The translations under genes and the position numbers were made by a program. Under the pieces are notes generated by a model that worked only from the letters and a program-made list of their open reading frames with translations, was not told the DNA's origin and made no database searches. A stretch of DNA of 64,000 nucleotides. Source: Mantis religiosa. Taxonomy: Eukaryota; Arthropoda; Insecta; Mantodea; Mantidae. Shown one piece after another: positions 48,965 to 61,440 of this stretch. The stretch covers positions 187,083,782-187,147,781 of the forward strand of contig CM060953.1 of assembly GCA_030765055.1 (NCBI GenBank). Direction: 5' to 3'. Numbering within the stretch: position 1 is the first letter of the stretch; every line of letters starts with the position of its first letter.

Positions 48965-49635
48965 GGCATCATGTGAGTGTACGTTGAGGCAAGCGCTGCA
49001 TTCACTTATTTTGTTTACTAGAATAACGAAATATTAGTAACCTGACTTACAGTAGGTGACGAAACACAAAAGCACTTGGGTGTTGTATGATATAGAAAGG
49101 TTAGCCAAATTATTATACACAAATGTAAATTGCCATTGCAGACGTTGCTACAAAGAGACTTTCTCTTCTATCCCATTTTTTGTTCCATTTATACCTCGCC
49201 TTTAACTGCAATGGTCATATCGGCGACCGTTCTCCTTTGGAATGTAACGAAGGTGTTAACTCGTATTCGTTGGGTTTTAATCATTAGATCACGTACACAT
49301 TCACACTCTCATTCATAATTCCAGACCTTGGGAAAGATAAGGAATTATCTCGGTCGGAGAAAAATCCCTACCCCCACCCTCACCGCCGGGAATCGAACCC
49401 GGGACCCCTAGTGCGGCAGGTGGGTGCTTCCGACTGAACTACGGGCCCATCCTCTATCTCATTGTTGTACTCAGTCACGTTAGATACAATTTCTTGCGTC
49501 TGTCGATGTATGGCACGTTGCTGGATTAGATCTAAACAGTGTTCATACACTGACTGACTGCGTGTGTGCGATAAGCTTGCGTAAACAACTCCGTAGTTAC
49601 ACATATTTTTCTATACGCTTCTACGCTTTGCCATG
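48965..49635. mobile_element. Family X copy 4, split by SINE C
   Basis: The left end is eroded, but 'acgttgaggcaagcgctgc' is clear. The middle matches up to 49177; sequence then resumes at 49453 with 'tctatctcattgttgtac' and runs to TTTGCCATG followed by TA. Removing the SINE gives an element close to the 391-bp copy at 53533. Confidence 0.8.
49178..49452 (-). repeat. SINE family C copy inside family X
   Basis: The minus strand has a tRNA-like head ('gggcccgtagttcagtcgga') with B box 'cccgggttcgattcccgg', then a body with 'gagataattccttatctttc' and a 3' end near 'ggtataaatggaac'. Flanks TCTATCCCATT and TCTATCTCATT (one mismatch) are its target duplication. It shares head and body with 56296-56568. 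Confidence 0.9.
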
Positions 49636-51442
49636 TACTTACCCGGTGCATTTAAAACTGACATTTTCTTTTTTTTTTGGGTGGGGGGGGGTTGTAGGTC
49701 TGTGTAAAAAGGGGTTGACACTTCTTGTGTTAAATTGAAAATATTACACTCTCTTAAACTTTCATTAGAAAAATCTCGTTCGTGATGCGATGGGGAATAT
49801 CTGTCATTTCAGCTGAGTATATGACGTACCTTTTTTGCACATTGTTGGAATTTTATTTGTAGGAATTAAAATTTAAATTTTTGGAGCACTTTTTAAATTA
49901 GGGAGTGTACAAAAATTCACGTTTCAGGATTATATCCTACGGTGGCCACATTATATAGGGTTATATTTTATGCCACAAAACGCACGAGCTTGAGGTGTAA
50001 CACACTGGTGTTTACTATCATGTTTCTTAATATTTGTGACTGTTTTAGTGGTATTTAGATTTGATTGCGTGTATATTTCGCTAGGCGCCTTCCCTTTAAA
50101 AAGACTGAATCAGCTTTTCCATACAAAGGAGACATCTATGTTCATTGGAACTCTGGGATATATTTGGGATTTTATTCAGAGGGAAGTCGCAGGGTTTACT
50201 GACCTAGTGTATTTCAGATCAGCTGATAACGCGCGTCACAAAAACTCATGGAAAAACAGCTGTTGCTGGTTTCTGCACGTGTGAAGTTCAAGAGACGCAG
50301 TTTTTGTACCCCAATACATAGCCTTGAGACAGACTTTTGTGCCTAGTCATCCATCAAAAAAGTGTTTTCATATTTTGCTAGGCTTGAGGCATTTGCTGTA
50401 TGAAATATACAGTATAATGATTACTTAAGCTCTGCAAGCAATTGGGCAAAGATAAAGGAAACAAGCGATGGAATTTGCATTTGTGAAACTTGGTTCACCG
50501 CTATAGAATGTAAAGCCAGTGATGCAAATATAATTTTCATTTGACCTTTTAAACTTCAACGAGTGTACACAAAGTGTGGGATTTTCAAAGAATTTACTTC
50601 GCACGGAAAATCAGAGCGTAGGAGAAGCAAAACTCCGTAATAGTAACTGACGGTGATGAATTTTAATTTGTAAGGTAATGAAAAATGTATTGTAGTTGTA
50701 TTACTGGTGTTGTCACTGTAATTTAATATCTTTCATAAATGCCGTGCAGAATCACGCAAATTGAACTCTGATTTCTTGTAAAAATAGCGACAACTCCATT
50801 TTGTCAGAAACTTTTGTCTTTATAAGTGCTCACAAAGCCCAGTGTGTCTAATCCAGTAATTGTACACAATGCGCCTGTAATGTATTTGCAGTGGTTACAG
50901 GAGGGTTTACATTTTAACCAGTCACGAGTTGTACATGCATGGTTACGTATCTGTAATAGAGGGCGTGGGAATCGAACTGTGAATCTTTGCGTAAAATGAG
51001 TTAGGAAACAATTTGCTGTGTCTAAAATGGGAACCAGATGAGAATGCCTATTGTGTGAATGTTTCTTTTCCTCCAGTAACACCATTGCTGTAGCATTTCT
51101 ATTGGTGAAATATTTGTTTTCCAGTCTATGGCTTCAATGACTCACACAGAACAAAGATCTGTTACTTAATTTTGATGCTGTTGAGGAGAAGAACGAGTGT
51201 TGTTTCAACGGGGCGGGGGGGGACTGATGTGTTGCACACATACGACTTTCTCCACTTTTGAACAAAGTATTGTTAAATATGCTTATTCATTTTAAAGGAG
51301 ACATAGATTTGTAGTAATTGTCTTATTTATTTTTTACGAATTCAAGGGGAATGGGGCTTTAAGGGACAAGGCTTTTATAATAAAAAGTAAGAGCCGGTAT
51401 CTGTGTGTTGACTTTAAAATTATGTTTGTTACCTTTACATAT
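49636..51442. other. Background, no gene seen
   Basis: It includes a T/G-rich patch at 49670-49695. A 93-codon minus-strand frame at 50804-51085 has no motif. Confidence 0.4.
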
Positions 51443-51800
51443 GGGGGGCGTCGGGGTAGTGCAGTGGTTTCGTTGGCGACTCGTACTGAGCATCCGAGTT
51501 CGATTCCCGGATCTGGGTTTGCCGATTTTAAGTCAGTCTTATCAGCTCAAAGTGTCCCATATGCCCAACGTGGTTCGGAGTCCACGGTAAAAACTGTAGG
51601 TCCACTTGCCTCACCGTCATCTTCGCTATCACCGTGCCATTGGATGTAATGCTTTCCGCCGGGTAGAGGGTCGCGGGTTCAAGTCCCGCCTTGGGCATGG
51701 GTGTTTGTGTATAGTGAATATATGTGACACTAGGGGAAACATAAGAAAATAAACGGAAATAACGAAAAATAAAAAACGGAGAAAAGGAAAAACATATATT
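51443..51800 (+). repeat. SINE family E copy with two tRNA-like boxes
   Basis: The first tRNA-like unit at 51443-51520 has 'gtagtgcagtggtttcg' and B box 'cgagttcgattcccgg'. A second B-box-like 'cgcgggttcaagtcccgcc' lies at about 51671, followed by 'ttgggcatgggtgtttgtg' and an A-rich 3' end. The second half is shared with 25043-25172. The ACATAT on each side could be a short target duplication. This may be a composite of two SINE units. Confidence 0.75.
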
Positions 51801-51940
51801 TATATACATAGATCTGTATTATTTTTATTAAAAATGGACATCGCCCTCTGAGTGCTGCTTCCATCTGAGACGTGGGTCCGGTCATCACGTGATGGGGCAA
51901 GGTTACCCCGAAGGCTGTAGTTTCCATATGGGGCATGTTG

Positions 51941-51941
<1 letters not shown>

Positions 51942-52002
<61 letters not shown>
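51942..52002. repeat. (CA)30 microsatellite
   Basis: About 61 bp of uninterrupted CA. The Cys-Val and His-Thr open frames across it are artefacts. Confidence 0.98.
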
Positions 52003-52004
<2 letters not shown>

Positions 52005-53532
52005 TACATTTGAGAATGGTATATCTGCCAATGAAACAAATAACGAGCAATGATTGCGAAATACTTATTTCCTTCAAAAATGTATTTGATATACATGCGT
52101 ATTTTAACAAAAGTACATTTTTTGTGGCTAAGGGAAAAAAAAATTCAGATTAAGGACTTCAGAGACTGTTTCCAGGAAAATCAATACCATTTCGATTTTC
52201 ATACGGCATTTTAACAAAAAAACTAAGAGACCTTGAAATAATTAAAATATTCGAAAACATTTCAGTGGAGGATAGTTTGTATTAGGGGATTTTCTAGAAA
52301 AAAATTCTTGTCGCAGAAGACAGGAGTGGAATACCAAATTTGGTATTTGACTCGACCATACAGGCTGTTTTAATTTGAAAGCTATATTTCGATTAGTTGT
52401 CCCATAAACGCCACTGAGGGTGCATACACAATTGGATTTCTGTAATAGATAAGTGATCGAACAGCAGACATACAGCTGACTTTCTAGTGGACCGATATAA
52501 ATACACTTGGGGCATGGAGCTTTCGACAGTGTGCAACATCGTCTTGACTGGGGATGAGAGGGGAAGGCGTAGTAAGAAAGTACAAATGCAGCAGGGAGCT
52601 CCAGTACTTTGTTCACCTGATTCAGGTTCCGATGTCCCGCCCACTTATTCCGTAACTGTTTAGTTCCTCTTCCCAACGAAAGTATTCAATTCATGGTCGA
52701 GTAATATTTTTATTATATGTCCTAAGCTAGTAAAAACATGTTCGGTTTATTTTGCTTTTGATTCTGTTTAAACACGTGTAAACAATTTTCTGTACACTTC
52801 CCTTTTCTCGATAATTACATAGTTTCGTCATTCCTTCAATGAATTACAGTTTTGGAGTTCGTTTCTCAATTCGCGATTAATTAAGGAAGCTCATTACATT
52901 GTAACGGCTATGAAACTCGAAATAATTTCCTTTTCGATGTTGTAGTAACAGAAACAGTGATACAATTTTTGTTTGTAACTGGTTGAACGAAAGTTATAGT
53001 GAGAAGGCCCAGTCTCGGTATTGATCTCGTGCGTGTTTGAGTAAAGTAGGTTACACGCACTGACGTCAGCAGTGCCGCTTAAATTGGATCTCATGGGCGG
53101 TCTAGTCTTTTCCGGCAGGATTGTTTTCATAACGTCAGGGCTGGCAAACTTGCATGACTGACACAATTCGAGTCGTTTGTTTGTTTGGCTGTATAACGAT
53201 CCCATTTTAAGCACATCGGAGCTTAGCAAAGCAAGGATTCATCGATCATTTGCTTGAAGCCAACACTTGTCTCTGTGATAGAATGCACGTTTGTTATGCA
53301 TCTAAGTACAAGAATAGGCAGAATAACAAGCGTTTGTTGAGCAATTAGAGAAAACCATATAAGTTCAGATGTTTTAAAAGCAATATGGGTTTCTTATGCA
53401 CTTGATATATTTTGTATATTTTTTTATAATCAAGTTTTCGAATTTTGTAGCCTATAGTCATTCCTCGTCGACTAAAGCAGCCAAACACAGTGGCCAGGAT
53501 TTCCATTGAGCGGTGAAGTGATTTAAATGCTG
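52003..53532. other. Background, no gene seen
   Basis: A 144-codon minus-strand frame at 52242-52676 has no recognisable domain or codon signature, and a second frame overlaps it on the same strand. I treat both as chance frames. Confidence 0.4.
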
Positions 53533-53923
53533 CATGGCAGAACGTTGAGGCGTATTGCCCTTCACTGCCGAGCGCTGCGTTTGCATGTTATCTTGTTTAC
53601 TATAATAACGAATTGTTAGTTGACCTTGACGTATAGCAAATGACGAAACACAAAGTACTTGGGAGCTGTGTATCTGATATAAAATGTTAATTACTATACA
53701 CAATTTAAATTATCATTGCAACCGCTTGACATAAAGGTATTTTGATCCCTTTTCTTTCTCCTAGTTACAATAGTCACGTTATATGTGATTTCTCACGCAT
53801 GCAGATGTATGACATGTGATTGCATCTGGACAGAGTGAACATACACTGGCTGGTCATGTACATATGTGCGATAGGCTTTCGTAACTCCGCATATTTTCCG
53901 ATACGGTTCCACACGTTGCCATG
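53533..53923. mobile_element. Family X copy 5, complete 391-bp reference
   Basis: It opens CATGGCAGAACGTTGAGGCG; the right end inverted begins CATGGCAACGTG, and in copy 4 CATGGCAAAGCGTAGAAGCG. Left and right ends are therefore inverted repeats of about 20 bp across the family. There is no coding capacity. It resembles a MITE. TA is next to the end in several copies, which suggests a Tc1/mariner-type target. Confidence 0.75.
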
Positions 53924-54126
53924 TTCAGTACTGTCTACTCACCATAAGAAGGCAAGGCAGAGGAATGTGTAACGTAATTACTTTTCCTATGTTTATCTCG
54001 CCTTCCGGTTATAAGGATGTTAGGTGTATGTAAAATACACCGTGTTATATAACTCACCCGTGCATGATACTTAACACTGCAGTTACTGAAACGAATTAGA
54101 TCTGGCAGCATGGAATACTCATATGT

Positions 54127-54129
<3 letters not shown>

Positions 54130-54222
<93 letters not shown>

Positions 54223-54224
54223 AC
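54130..54224. repeat. Compound (TC)n(AC)n microsatellite
   Basis: About 69 bp of TC run directly into about 26 bp of AC. The frames across it are artefacts. Confidence 0.98.
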
Positions 54225-54691
54225 TTCGTAGTAAACAGATCCACTACCAGAGCAGATAAAAATCCCCTCACCCTCTTCACTCCCCGCTTGCCTTCTTGTG
54301 GTGGGCAGACAGTACTGCAGGGCTTATTTAGTAAATGCAGATGATTAGATAAGACGAGCCTTTCACAGCTGACGGAAAGCAGTGCTTGTTTGTCTCCGTT
54401 ACTGTAATTCTCACTGCGGTGCTACCTGTCTGCGGAGGACATGGTGGTTTCACGCAAAATAAACGGCGAGAGACCTGCGATGAAATACCTAGTTTGCATT
54501 TGACATGAAAAACAAAAAGTATCAACATTATCATTTAATGTTCTCTAGTTATGCGTGCTGAACGTTTGTTGCATCTATATTTTGTTTACCAACAAAAGGT
54601 TTCCTAAATGAATATATAATGGAGACGGGAATGAAACGGTTCACGTTCTTAGAAGGGATCTCTGAGCAGTTGTTTGTGTAATGTAAGTTTA

Positions 54692-54785
54692 GTTTCCAGC
54701 AGACTAGCAGAAGATGCGAGTCGCCCCAGGTTTACCTGGGCGGGGTGTTTGCTGCCCAGCACTTAGCCGCTTAGTGCGGCTTTAT
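54692..54785 (-). repeat. 94-bp GC-rich module, copy 2
   Basis: The reverse complement is about 88% identical to 10931-11024, and most differences are transitions. A TATAAAAG follows on the plus strand about 13 bp downstream. Flanks are not shared, so the module ends are well defined. Confidence 0.75.
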
Positions 54786-55078
54786 CTGTACAGTATAAAA
54801 GAAGTGACTTTTGTCATCAGGCCGTTGTTTTGGGCAGTAGTACATCTAGCCATATGTGGGCGCAAATTCCCTCGGAGGGTGTGTGCGTCCAGTGCTGACA
54901 GCGCCTGCCTGTGAGTTTTGGCAGTGGAAATGACTAAAAGAATGATCCAAGGCGGATGAATGAGGTTAAGTACTCGATGGAATCATTAGGACCAGACAGA
55001 ATGGAGCCTAAATAAGTGAAAAAACCACTGGTTAATTTTTAACAAAGCCTAAGGCAAAGGGAGTTTTATAAGGACTAG

Positions 55079-55320
55079 GCCGCGCCGTGGAAGCGTGGTT
55101 AAACAGTTTGGCTCTTACCAAGGCGGACCGGGTTCGATCCCAGGCGACCGCAAGATTCAGATTTGTGATGGACAACATGGTGCCGGGGCGGCTTTTCTCC
55201 GGGATCTCCGGTTTCTCCCGCCATCTCATTCCACCGGTGCTCCATCTTCATCTCATGTATCATCAGAATCATCGCCTGTGGTACGGTATGTAGAAAAAGT
55301 GGTCATTAAAAACTACAGAC
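55079..55320 (+). repeat. SINE family B copy, full length
   Basis: Head 'gcgccgtggaagcgtgg', B box 'cgggttcgatcccagg', body 'tgtgatggacaacatgg' and 'ttctccgggatctccgg', and 3' end with 'gtggtcattaaaaactac'. It is close to the 46541 copy over its length. Confidence 0.92.
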
Positions 55321-56179
55321 ACATTTCTTAGGACATACACCCATTAATGGCTAGCTCGCAAAACCCAACTTGGAATGTTATACATATAAGCGATCGGCTT
55401 GTAGATTCTGAATTAGCATTTTGACATCTACATTAATACCATGTTACTGTATTTGCAAATTAATTATATATTCTTGAATAAGTACTACCGGTTACAATTA
55501 TGTAACTTCTTTTCGTCTGTTAGAAGGCTGAAATAGTTTGTAAACATCACAGTATTGTAAATCCACATTTTTCGAGTATAAAAAATGCATACTCATTTAA
55601 AGTATCTGAGCATTGCAGTTGTGTACTATCTTCCAGAATTGTAGATATTGTTTTTATGCACTAACATACTGTTTCTATTCGGTATACTTACTCCGTAACA
55701 TAGCAATCGTTTTAGCTATGTCTTTGTGAGTATTCTGGTGCCGAAATTACACTATACTCGTCGACTGTAACGGGAAAATGAATTTCGTATTTGCAGAGAA
55801 GTGTTACATTCTGACTATTTTCTTTAACCACCCATTAACTACTGTTTTTTTTTTAATCAAAGATTATTCCTTTATTTGCATTTGAAGTGTTTGAGAATCT
55901 GCTGTGCGTGAGCACCAGAGTTCTGTTCTCGGCTGGGGGAGTCATCTTCAGCCAAAGGTGACTCCCTATGCTGCCCGGAGTATGGAAATACGTGAATGTT
56001 AGTATAATCTGATGTATAAAAGCCAAAGAGGAACCAGTAATCCAGTGACAACTATATATGAGTTAGTACCATTGCGGAGAAGCCATGTATTCCAAAGATA
56101 AAATTAAATTTGGGTGTAAAAGGAATCAGAATTTCAACTAAATAATTGCAACGCTTATAAAACTGTTAAAACTAGTGAG
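55321..56179. other. Background, no gene seen
   Basis: AT-rich; no frame over 60 codons with a motif and no repeat recognised. Confidence 0.45.
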
Positions 56180-56620
56180 ATGACGCCGTTGTGATCGTAC
56201 GAGTCGCATTCTGAAAGTCTCGGGTTCAAATTTCCAGAGGCGGCCATCTTGACCTAAGGTTTTTTTTGTGGTTTCCCTTGTGGTGGGCGAATTTTTTTTT
56301 GTTCCATTTATACACCCCGCCTTTACTATTGTCATATCGGCGGCCGTTCTCCTTTGGAACATACTGAAGGTGTTAACTCGTATTCGTTAGGTTTTTTTAA
56401 TCATTAGATCACGCACAAATTCGCACTCTCATTCATACTTCCAGACTCTGGGGCAGATGAGGAATTATCTTGGTCGGAGAGAAATCCCCAACCCCACCGC
56501 TGAGAATCGAACCCGGGACTCCTAGCACGGCAGGCAGGTGCTCTACCGACAGCTACGGGGCCAGCCTAGGCGAATTTTATCATCCTTTTCACATCCAGGA
56601 TATGATGTAATGATACGGTG
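56180..56620 (+). repeat. SINE-like repeat (minor family D) interrupted by SINE C
   Basis: A tRNA-like part with B box 'tctcgggttcaaatttcc' at about 56217 and a body 'ttttgtggtttcccttgtgg' runs to 56295. It resumes at 56569 with 'aattttatcatcc' after the inserted SINE. The right limit is uncertain. Confidence 0.55.
56296..56568 (-). repeat. SINE family C copy with 10-bp target duplication
   Basis: Minus strand: head 'ggccccgtagctgtcggtag', B box 'cccgggttcgattctcag', body with 'aagataattcctcatctg', and 3' end 'gtataaatggaac'. Flanking direct repeats GGCGAATTTT lie at 56286-56295 and 56569-56578. Confidence 0.92.
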
Positions 56621-57157
56621 TTTGCTTGCTGTTTGTAACGTTATATCCGCAAGGCACGAGTTTTGCAAACCTTTTAGGGCTGTAGGTCCTAGAACGGCAG
56701 TCCTTTGAAGATAATAAAAAGTCAATTAAGACATTACGGTTTGTGGACTGTGCAGCCAAATTTGTTAGGACTGTGTGCGCTGCCAGAAATAAGGGTTCGG
56801 GAACCCCTGTTGTAAGGTATGTGTAAAACCCGGCAAGCAAGGTTGCTTTAATGCATGTTTAACTGCACCGCAACTTATGCAGGAAGTCGTCGCCTGCATT
56901 TCCGTACACGCAGGCTGACGTAACACTTGCATGAGCGGCAGTTCCCAGGCTGTAAAATGAATACGCTGATGGGAAACGTGAAAACACTTGCATATCTTGA
57001 AGTGACAATATTGGAAGTCGTGACTTATGAATTTGAAACTTACACGAGGCATTTTTGGAAGGACATATTGCAGTTACATTTGTTGTTAGATATTATAAAA
57101 TTGATAATATGTCACAGCGATTAATTGGTTGGTCTATGAGACCGACTGACTCGCTCG

Positions 57158-57160
<3 letters not shown>

Positions 57161-57236
<76 letters not shown>

Positions 57237-57240
57237 GCAC
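57161..57240. repeat. (AC)35 microsatellite
   Basis: About 70 bp of AC, ending in ACGCACGCAC. Confidence 0.98.
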
Positions 57241-57256
57241 GATCTAATATTACGTT

Positions 57257-57463
57257 TCGTCATATCGGATAATGAATGAATCGGGGGAAATGATACTCAA
57301 ATGAGCCCAGGGTCTATAGAGCTCAGATTTACCTGACATTCATCCTTTAGGACGAGAAAACACCGGACAAAATCTTAGCTAGCTAACTCATTCTCACCGA
57401 GATTCGAGCTCGAAACCTCTTCAACGTGAAGGCAGATACGCTTCCGTGGCTACAAAGATGGGC
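57257..57463 (-). repeat. SINE family A copy
   Basis: The minus strand runs from 'catctttgtagccacgg' (head) through 'gagctcgaatctcgg' (B box) and 'gatgaatgtcaggtaaatc' to the 'catcattt' and 'gatatgacg' zone. The 3' A-tail is replaced by the adjoining microsatellite. Confidence 0.85.
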
Positions 57464-58231
57464 TAATACAGATATATCACCTAAGTGTGTGACGAAGTAT
57501 GTTTTTAAACTTATTTTTAAACAGCTGCTGAAGAATGAGATCAGTGATTCCCTCGCCAGCTAGGGAATATCGTGGAAGAGTTCCAACTGGAGTTACCATG
57601 GAAGACTGTGTATGCATGACAAAGTTTGCTCGAGTCGCATTATGGCGGTATCATTAAAGATTGTCGGGATTCACCTTGAATGAGAAAGGAAATACAAGGA
57701 CTGCACAGTGGGAAATCCTTATTACTGCATCTACTGACGAACCTCATTGTGCAACTAGGGAAGCGACGTCATGTAATGCCTTTGACGTCACGAAAGACGC
57801 TTTGAATGCAAGAAGAGTATTGATGTTTTCCCAGTCTCTCTTGCAGGAAGATTTTAATCTCAAGATGGAATCTTCAAAGGCTTACTTCGTGGCGCATGAA
57901 GCGCCGTTGTGCCGTTATAAACGATGGCTGGCATTACTTTATGGAGTTGTGAGAAATGTGCACAAAATACACATGTGCTCAGACCTTGTATAAACATTGG
58001 CATTCTGCAAGCTCTTGTAGTTGAAATTGTCGTCTTTTATTGATGTTACCTAAGTTCATTTGTTAAATCAGTAAATGTAATTATTTAATGTTTATCCGCA
58101 TGTGTAGTTGCATTGCTAAGAACTATTATGCTTCTCAAATGGCAAGAGTTCTGATCCGCAGTGAATGAGATGTTTGCGTGCTCAGGCGTTCCCACCTCGT
58201 TATTCGCACACTTCATACTTCTCTCTCGCAT
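57464..58231. other. 110-codon open frame of unknown origin
   Basis: A plus-strand frame at 57661-57993 contains no recognised domain, signal peptide or membrane span. It is one of the longer non-repetitive frames, but I cannot distinguish it from chance. Confidence 0.25.
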
Positions 58232-58239
58232 TTCATAGG

Positions 58240-59455
58240 TTTTGCGCTGACTGGGGACTAAGAATAAACAGCAAAAATAAAAAAAATAATGGTATTTAAA
58301 AGAGGATCGATACTTAGGAAAGGAGAGGAATGGTTCATAGGAGATGAAAAGATAGAAGTGGTTTTAGGTGCAAGGATGTGTAGCGATGGAGGATGGGCTG
58401 CACAAGCGAGAAAGGTGATAGCTAATGGAAGGGCGGCAATGTCAGGGGTAAGAATATGTAAACATAAACTGGAGATGTCAGATGTTTAGAATATATGAAG
58501 CGGTCGTTGAGTCTAGGACAATGTATGCAGTGGAGGTCTGGGGCATATCAGTGATAGGTGCAAAATTAGACCAAATGTACGGATTGTTTTGTAAAGAACT
58601 ACTAGGGCTGCCAAAATCGCCACCAAGAGGGGTGGCATTACTAGAGCTAGGTAATACAAAAAGCAGGGGAATAATAATAGAGAATAATGAAATTCTGGTA
58701 TAAATGTATTAAAGGGCAGAAAGGGGAATTACTGAATCTGTGCATGAAGCAACAGAAAAGCATTAAAAATACAAATAGTTGGTGGTCGGAATTGGAAAGA
58801 ATGGCATTGAAGAGGAGTTAAATTATAGGGTTTTTGGAAGGAAGTGAGAACTAGAGTACAAGACAGATAGACAGGAGATATGGGAAAGTAGAAAAGAAAA
58901 GAAATATTTGAAATTTTATAAGCAGTTAAACACAGAATGGGAAAAATATATAGATCAATGCGGCAAAACTGGAAAAGAAGGCATGGCATGGATGACAGTA
59001 CGAATATTATACTTAAAAGGGTTGAGAAGTAATGAGGTAGGGATATGTGAATTTTGTAGAGACGAAAAAAGCATGTTTATTACCTGATAGAATGTAAGGA
59101 GTTAAATTACAGGAGAAAATTTTGTGATAAGAAATGGGACAGTGTAAGTAAAGAGATATTTGGCAGTACGCATGCTAACAGGGATGGGAGAAAAGAAAAA
59201 TAGATGTATAGGAGATTTCTTACATAGGATAAGAGAAAAGTGGATTAGGATAAAAGAAGCAAAGGTCAAGAAGAAATGACGCCAGGCTGCTTAGGAAAAC
59301 GGAAGGCTTATAGCCAGGGGACCTGAGTCAGCGAGTAAATCTTAGGTCAGCAGTTTCATGTGTTTGTACAGGATATATAATAAGTGCATGTTCAATGTTA
59401 CATTTATTGTATTCAAATTGTAATGGAAACTGTACAAATGAATAAATGCTAAATA
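58240..59455 (+). pseudogene. LINE 3' end: reverse transcriptase C-terminus and zinc knuckle
   Basis: The sequence starts at an FCADWGLRIN segment (the usual 'WGL-IN--KT--MVF' step), then a MVFKRGSI region with W-IGDEKIEVV. Next come an AQARKVIANGRAAM helix, RIYEAVVESRTMYAVEVWG, a FCKELLGLPKSPP segment and an LLELG segment. Near 59046 a CEFC pair and, one frame over, HVYYLIEC form the typical CCHC knuckle. At least four frameshifts occur. The 3' UTR ends around 59455 with repeated AATAAATG-like sequence. It is 5' truncated, as usual for LINEs; the clade is uncertain. Confidence 0.82.
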
Positions 59456-60549
59456 CTTCCCTTTCGCACACTATCCTAGAGCATGCCGGTCTCCGAGTAA
59501 GGAATAACTGAATTTTCTAAACTTCTACAACAATGCAGTTGTTAAAATCCAAATTGGAACAAGGATATTTACACTCTGTGTATATGTTGTCAATGCCATA
59601 ATTATAGTTTTATGAACCACTTGTTTTCCTTATCCAATTTGACTTCCATTGGCTCATCTGTATCGCTGTCAGTGTCACGCCAAGAAACAATTCGTATTGT
59701 GAATGTCTTCATTATAAGTGTCCTGCAAATTTATCACAAGCTCTAAAATAACATCGCGTGCAATTTCTTTCCAGAAGTCGTGGTCTTGTAGCTAGTTTTT
59801 CTGTATGTCTCACACAGTTTTCCCAGTCTTGTTGTGTTGCCTTGTCAATTTCTTCATGAATAAGTCGTTTATCGTCAGTAAGTTTAAAAGTATTATTTCT
59901 GTTTGCAACCCCCCCCCCTGCCCCGTTTTATTTGAGCCCACACTAACTCAGTTGGATTGGATTGACAGTTGAAAGGGGGTAGGTGGATTACGTCATGTCC
60001 CGTTTCAATTGCAAGTTGATCCAGAATTCCAGACGATAAATGTTCGTCCCCTAATAGGAAGCGATCATAAACAGATCATATGACAGCTCACGTTCTGCAT
60101 TCTGACATCATTCTACAGGCTTAACAGAAGTGAACTGTTTGCTCTTCTCTCTCATTTAACGAACAACTTGGCTTGTTCGAAGTAACTCTTTTATCACACC
60201 ATGGCAGCAGTTTACATTTCAATTCTGAGGAATTGCAAATTTATTGGACACATACAAATCAATAATGATGGCGATTACAGTGCTTACGCCGGGATCCGAC
60301 ATTATAATACATACATTAGTATTTTATTTTTATTATGAAAACTATTTAAACCAGAAATATGGGTTTTTTACGGTTGCATTAGAAACATTACCCCTATGTT
60401 TCTCGTTGATCATTTTCTTTTGCAAATTTTGAATTTTTATCTTAGCATTAATAGTATTTAGATATTAGAGGTGAATAAGAATTATAATTAGTATGTCACT
60501 AATGTAATTAAGCTGTTCACAGCATTAAAGCAGAACTGCTTTTATCATT
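59456..60549. other. Background, no gene seen
   Basis: AT-rich sequence with a C-run near 59910. No motif recognised. Confidence 0.4.
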
Positions 60550-60725
60550 TGAATTTACTTCTCGTGAGGAGGATGTTGTGATGTCACTAATTGGCCGAAT
60601 GAGTCGATTTCTTCGAATGCAAGCGGGGTAGCCACGAACCACAGTCACATCCTTTATTGCCTGGGGCAGAATTTGTGGCTACCGCGCTTTCATCCATTAG
60701 GTATCCATCCATATGTAACTTCAGC
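60550..60725. repeat. Foldback repeat related to 34436-34600
   Basis: 'gcaagcggggtagccacgaa' near 60620 pairs with the inverted 'ttgtggctaccgcgctttc' near 60675. The left flank ('cactaattggccgaatgag', then 'cgatttct') parallels 34460-34500. Divergence is high. Confidence 0.5.
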
Positions 60726-61047
60726 TAACTTTAGAGGTATCTGAATCACTTTACTGCTGTGAACAGTACAGTTGGGATGTCAAATTGGATCCTGTCATGA
60801 CCTGCAGAATGTGATGGCAGGAGCATATGCCCTCCGTTTTTGGTTTGAAAGATTAAATAAACAGCATCCTTGGGTAATGATATAATTACAAACACCACAT
60901 GAGACTTGTTTTGTAAATTTTAGAATCATAAGTAAATTTACAGTGCAATTGCATTTTCATGATTTTCATCTATTAGAATTACTCCTTCCCAGCGTGACTG
61001 AAACTATTTTGATTATTCCTCTTTTGTGCTCAACAGGATGTTAATAT

Positions 61048-61440
61048 TGTGACTGTGGGCTCGTAGAATTAAAAGTCAAATTTGCCGAAATTCTAAATGT
61101 TCTTTATTTACGTAGCAATACACTGTTCAATTCTCACGTAAACAGCCTACTCAAGTTCCACTGTTGACAACACCCTCGTTACATGTCTTTACAACAACAA
61201 CTCTTGTTACACAACTGACTCATCAAGAGAGCCAAGAGCGAGAACAAGTCGTCCGGGTGCTCCCGGACGGTGGACGGAGCGCCACGGTACCTATCCGCTG
61301 AGCGGATTTACGCGTACGGTCTTATAGGATTGGTCTTATCTCCAAAGCTTGGATGTCCGTGTAAACTGATGGACCTGATTCGACCTCTGCTAGTGCTCTT
61401 GACGGCGGGGTGAGCTTCCAGGTAGGAGGCCAGTGCCCTA
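61048..61440 (-). repeat. Possible LTR end, minus strand
   Basis: It begins TGTGACTGTGGGCTCG, closely resembling the TGTGACTTTGTGGGTTCG start of the solo LTR at 14441, with a minus-strand AATAAAG about 50 bp inside. The other end cannot be located, and no 4-bp duplication matching ATAT is visible. Confidence 0.4.

Noticed and set aside
52242..52676. A 144-codon minus-strand frame
   Set aside because: It shows no domain, membrane span or splice context, and a second same-strand frame overlaps it. Chance is the simpler explanation.
53935..54344. Open frames rich in Arg-Glu, Ser-Leu and His-Thr on both strands
   Set aside because: They arise from the compound (TC)n(AC)n tract, like those over the CA repeats at 51942 and 57161.
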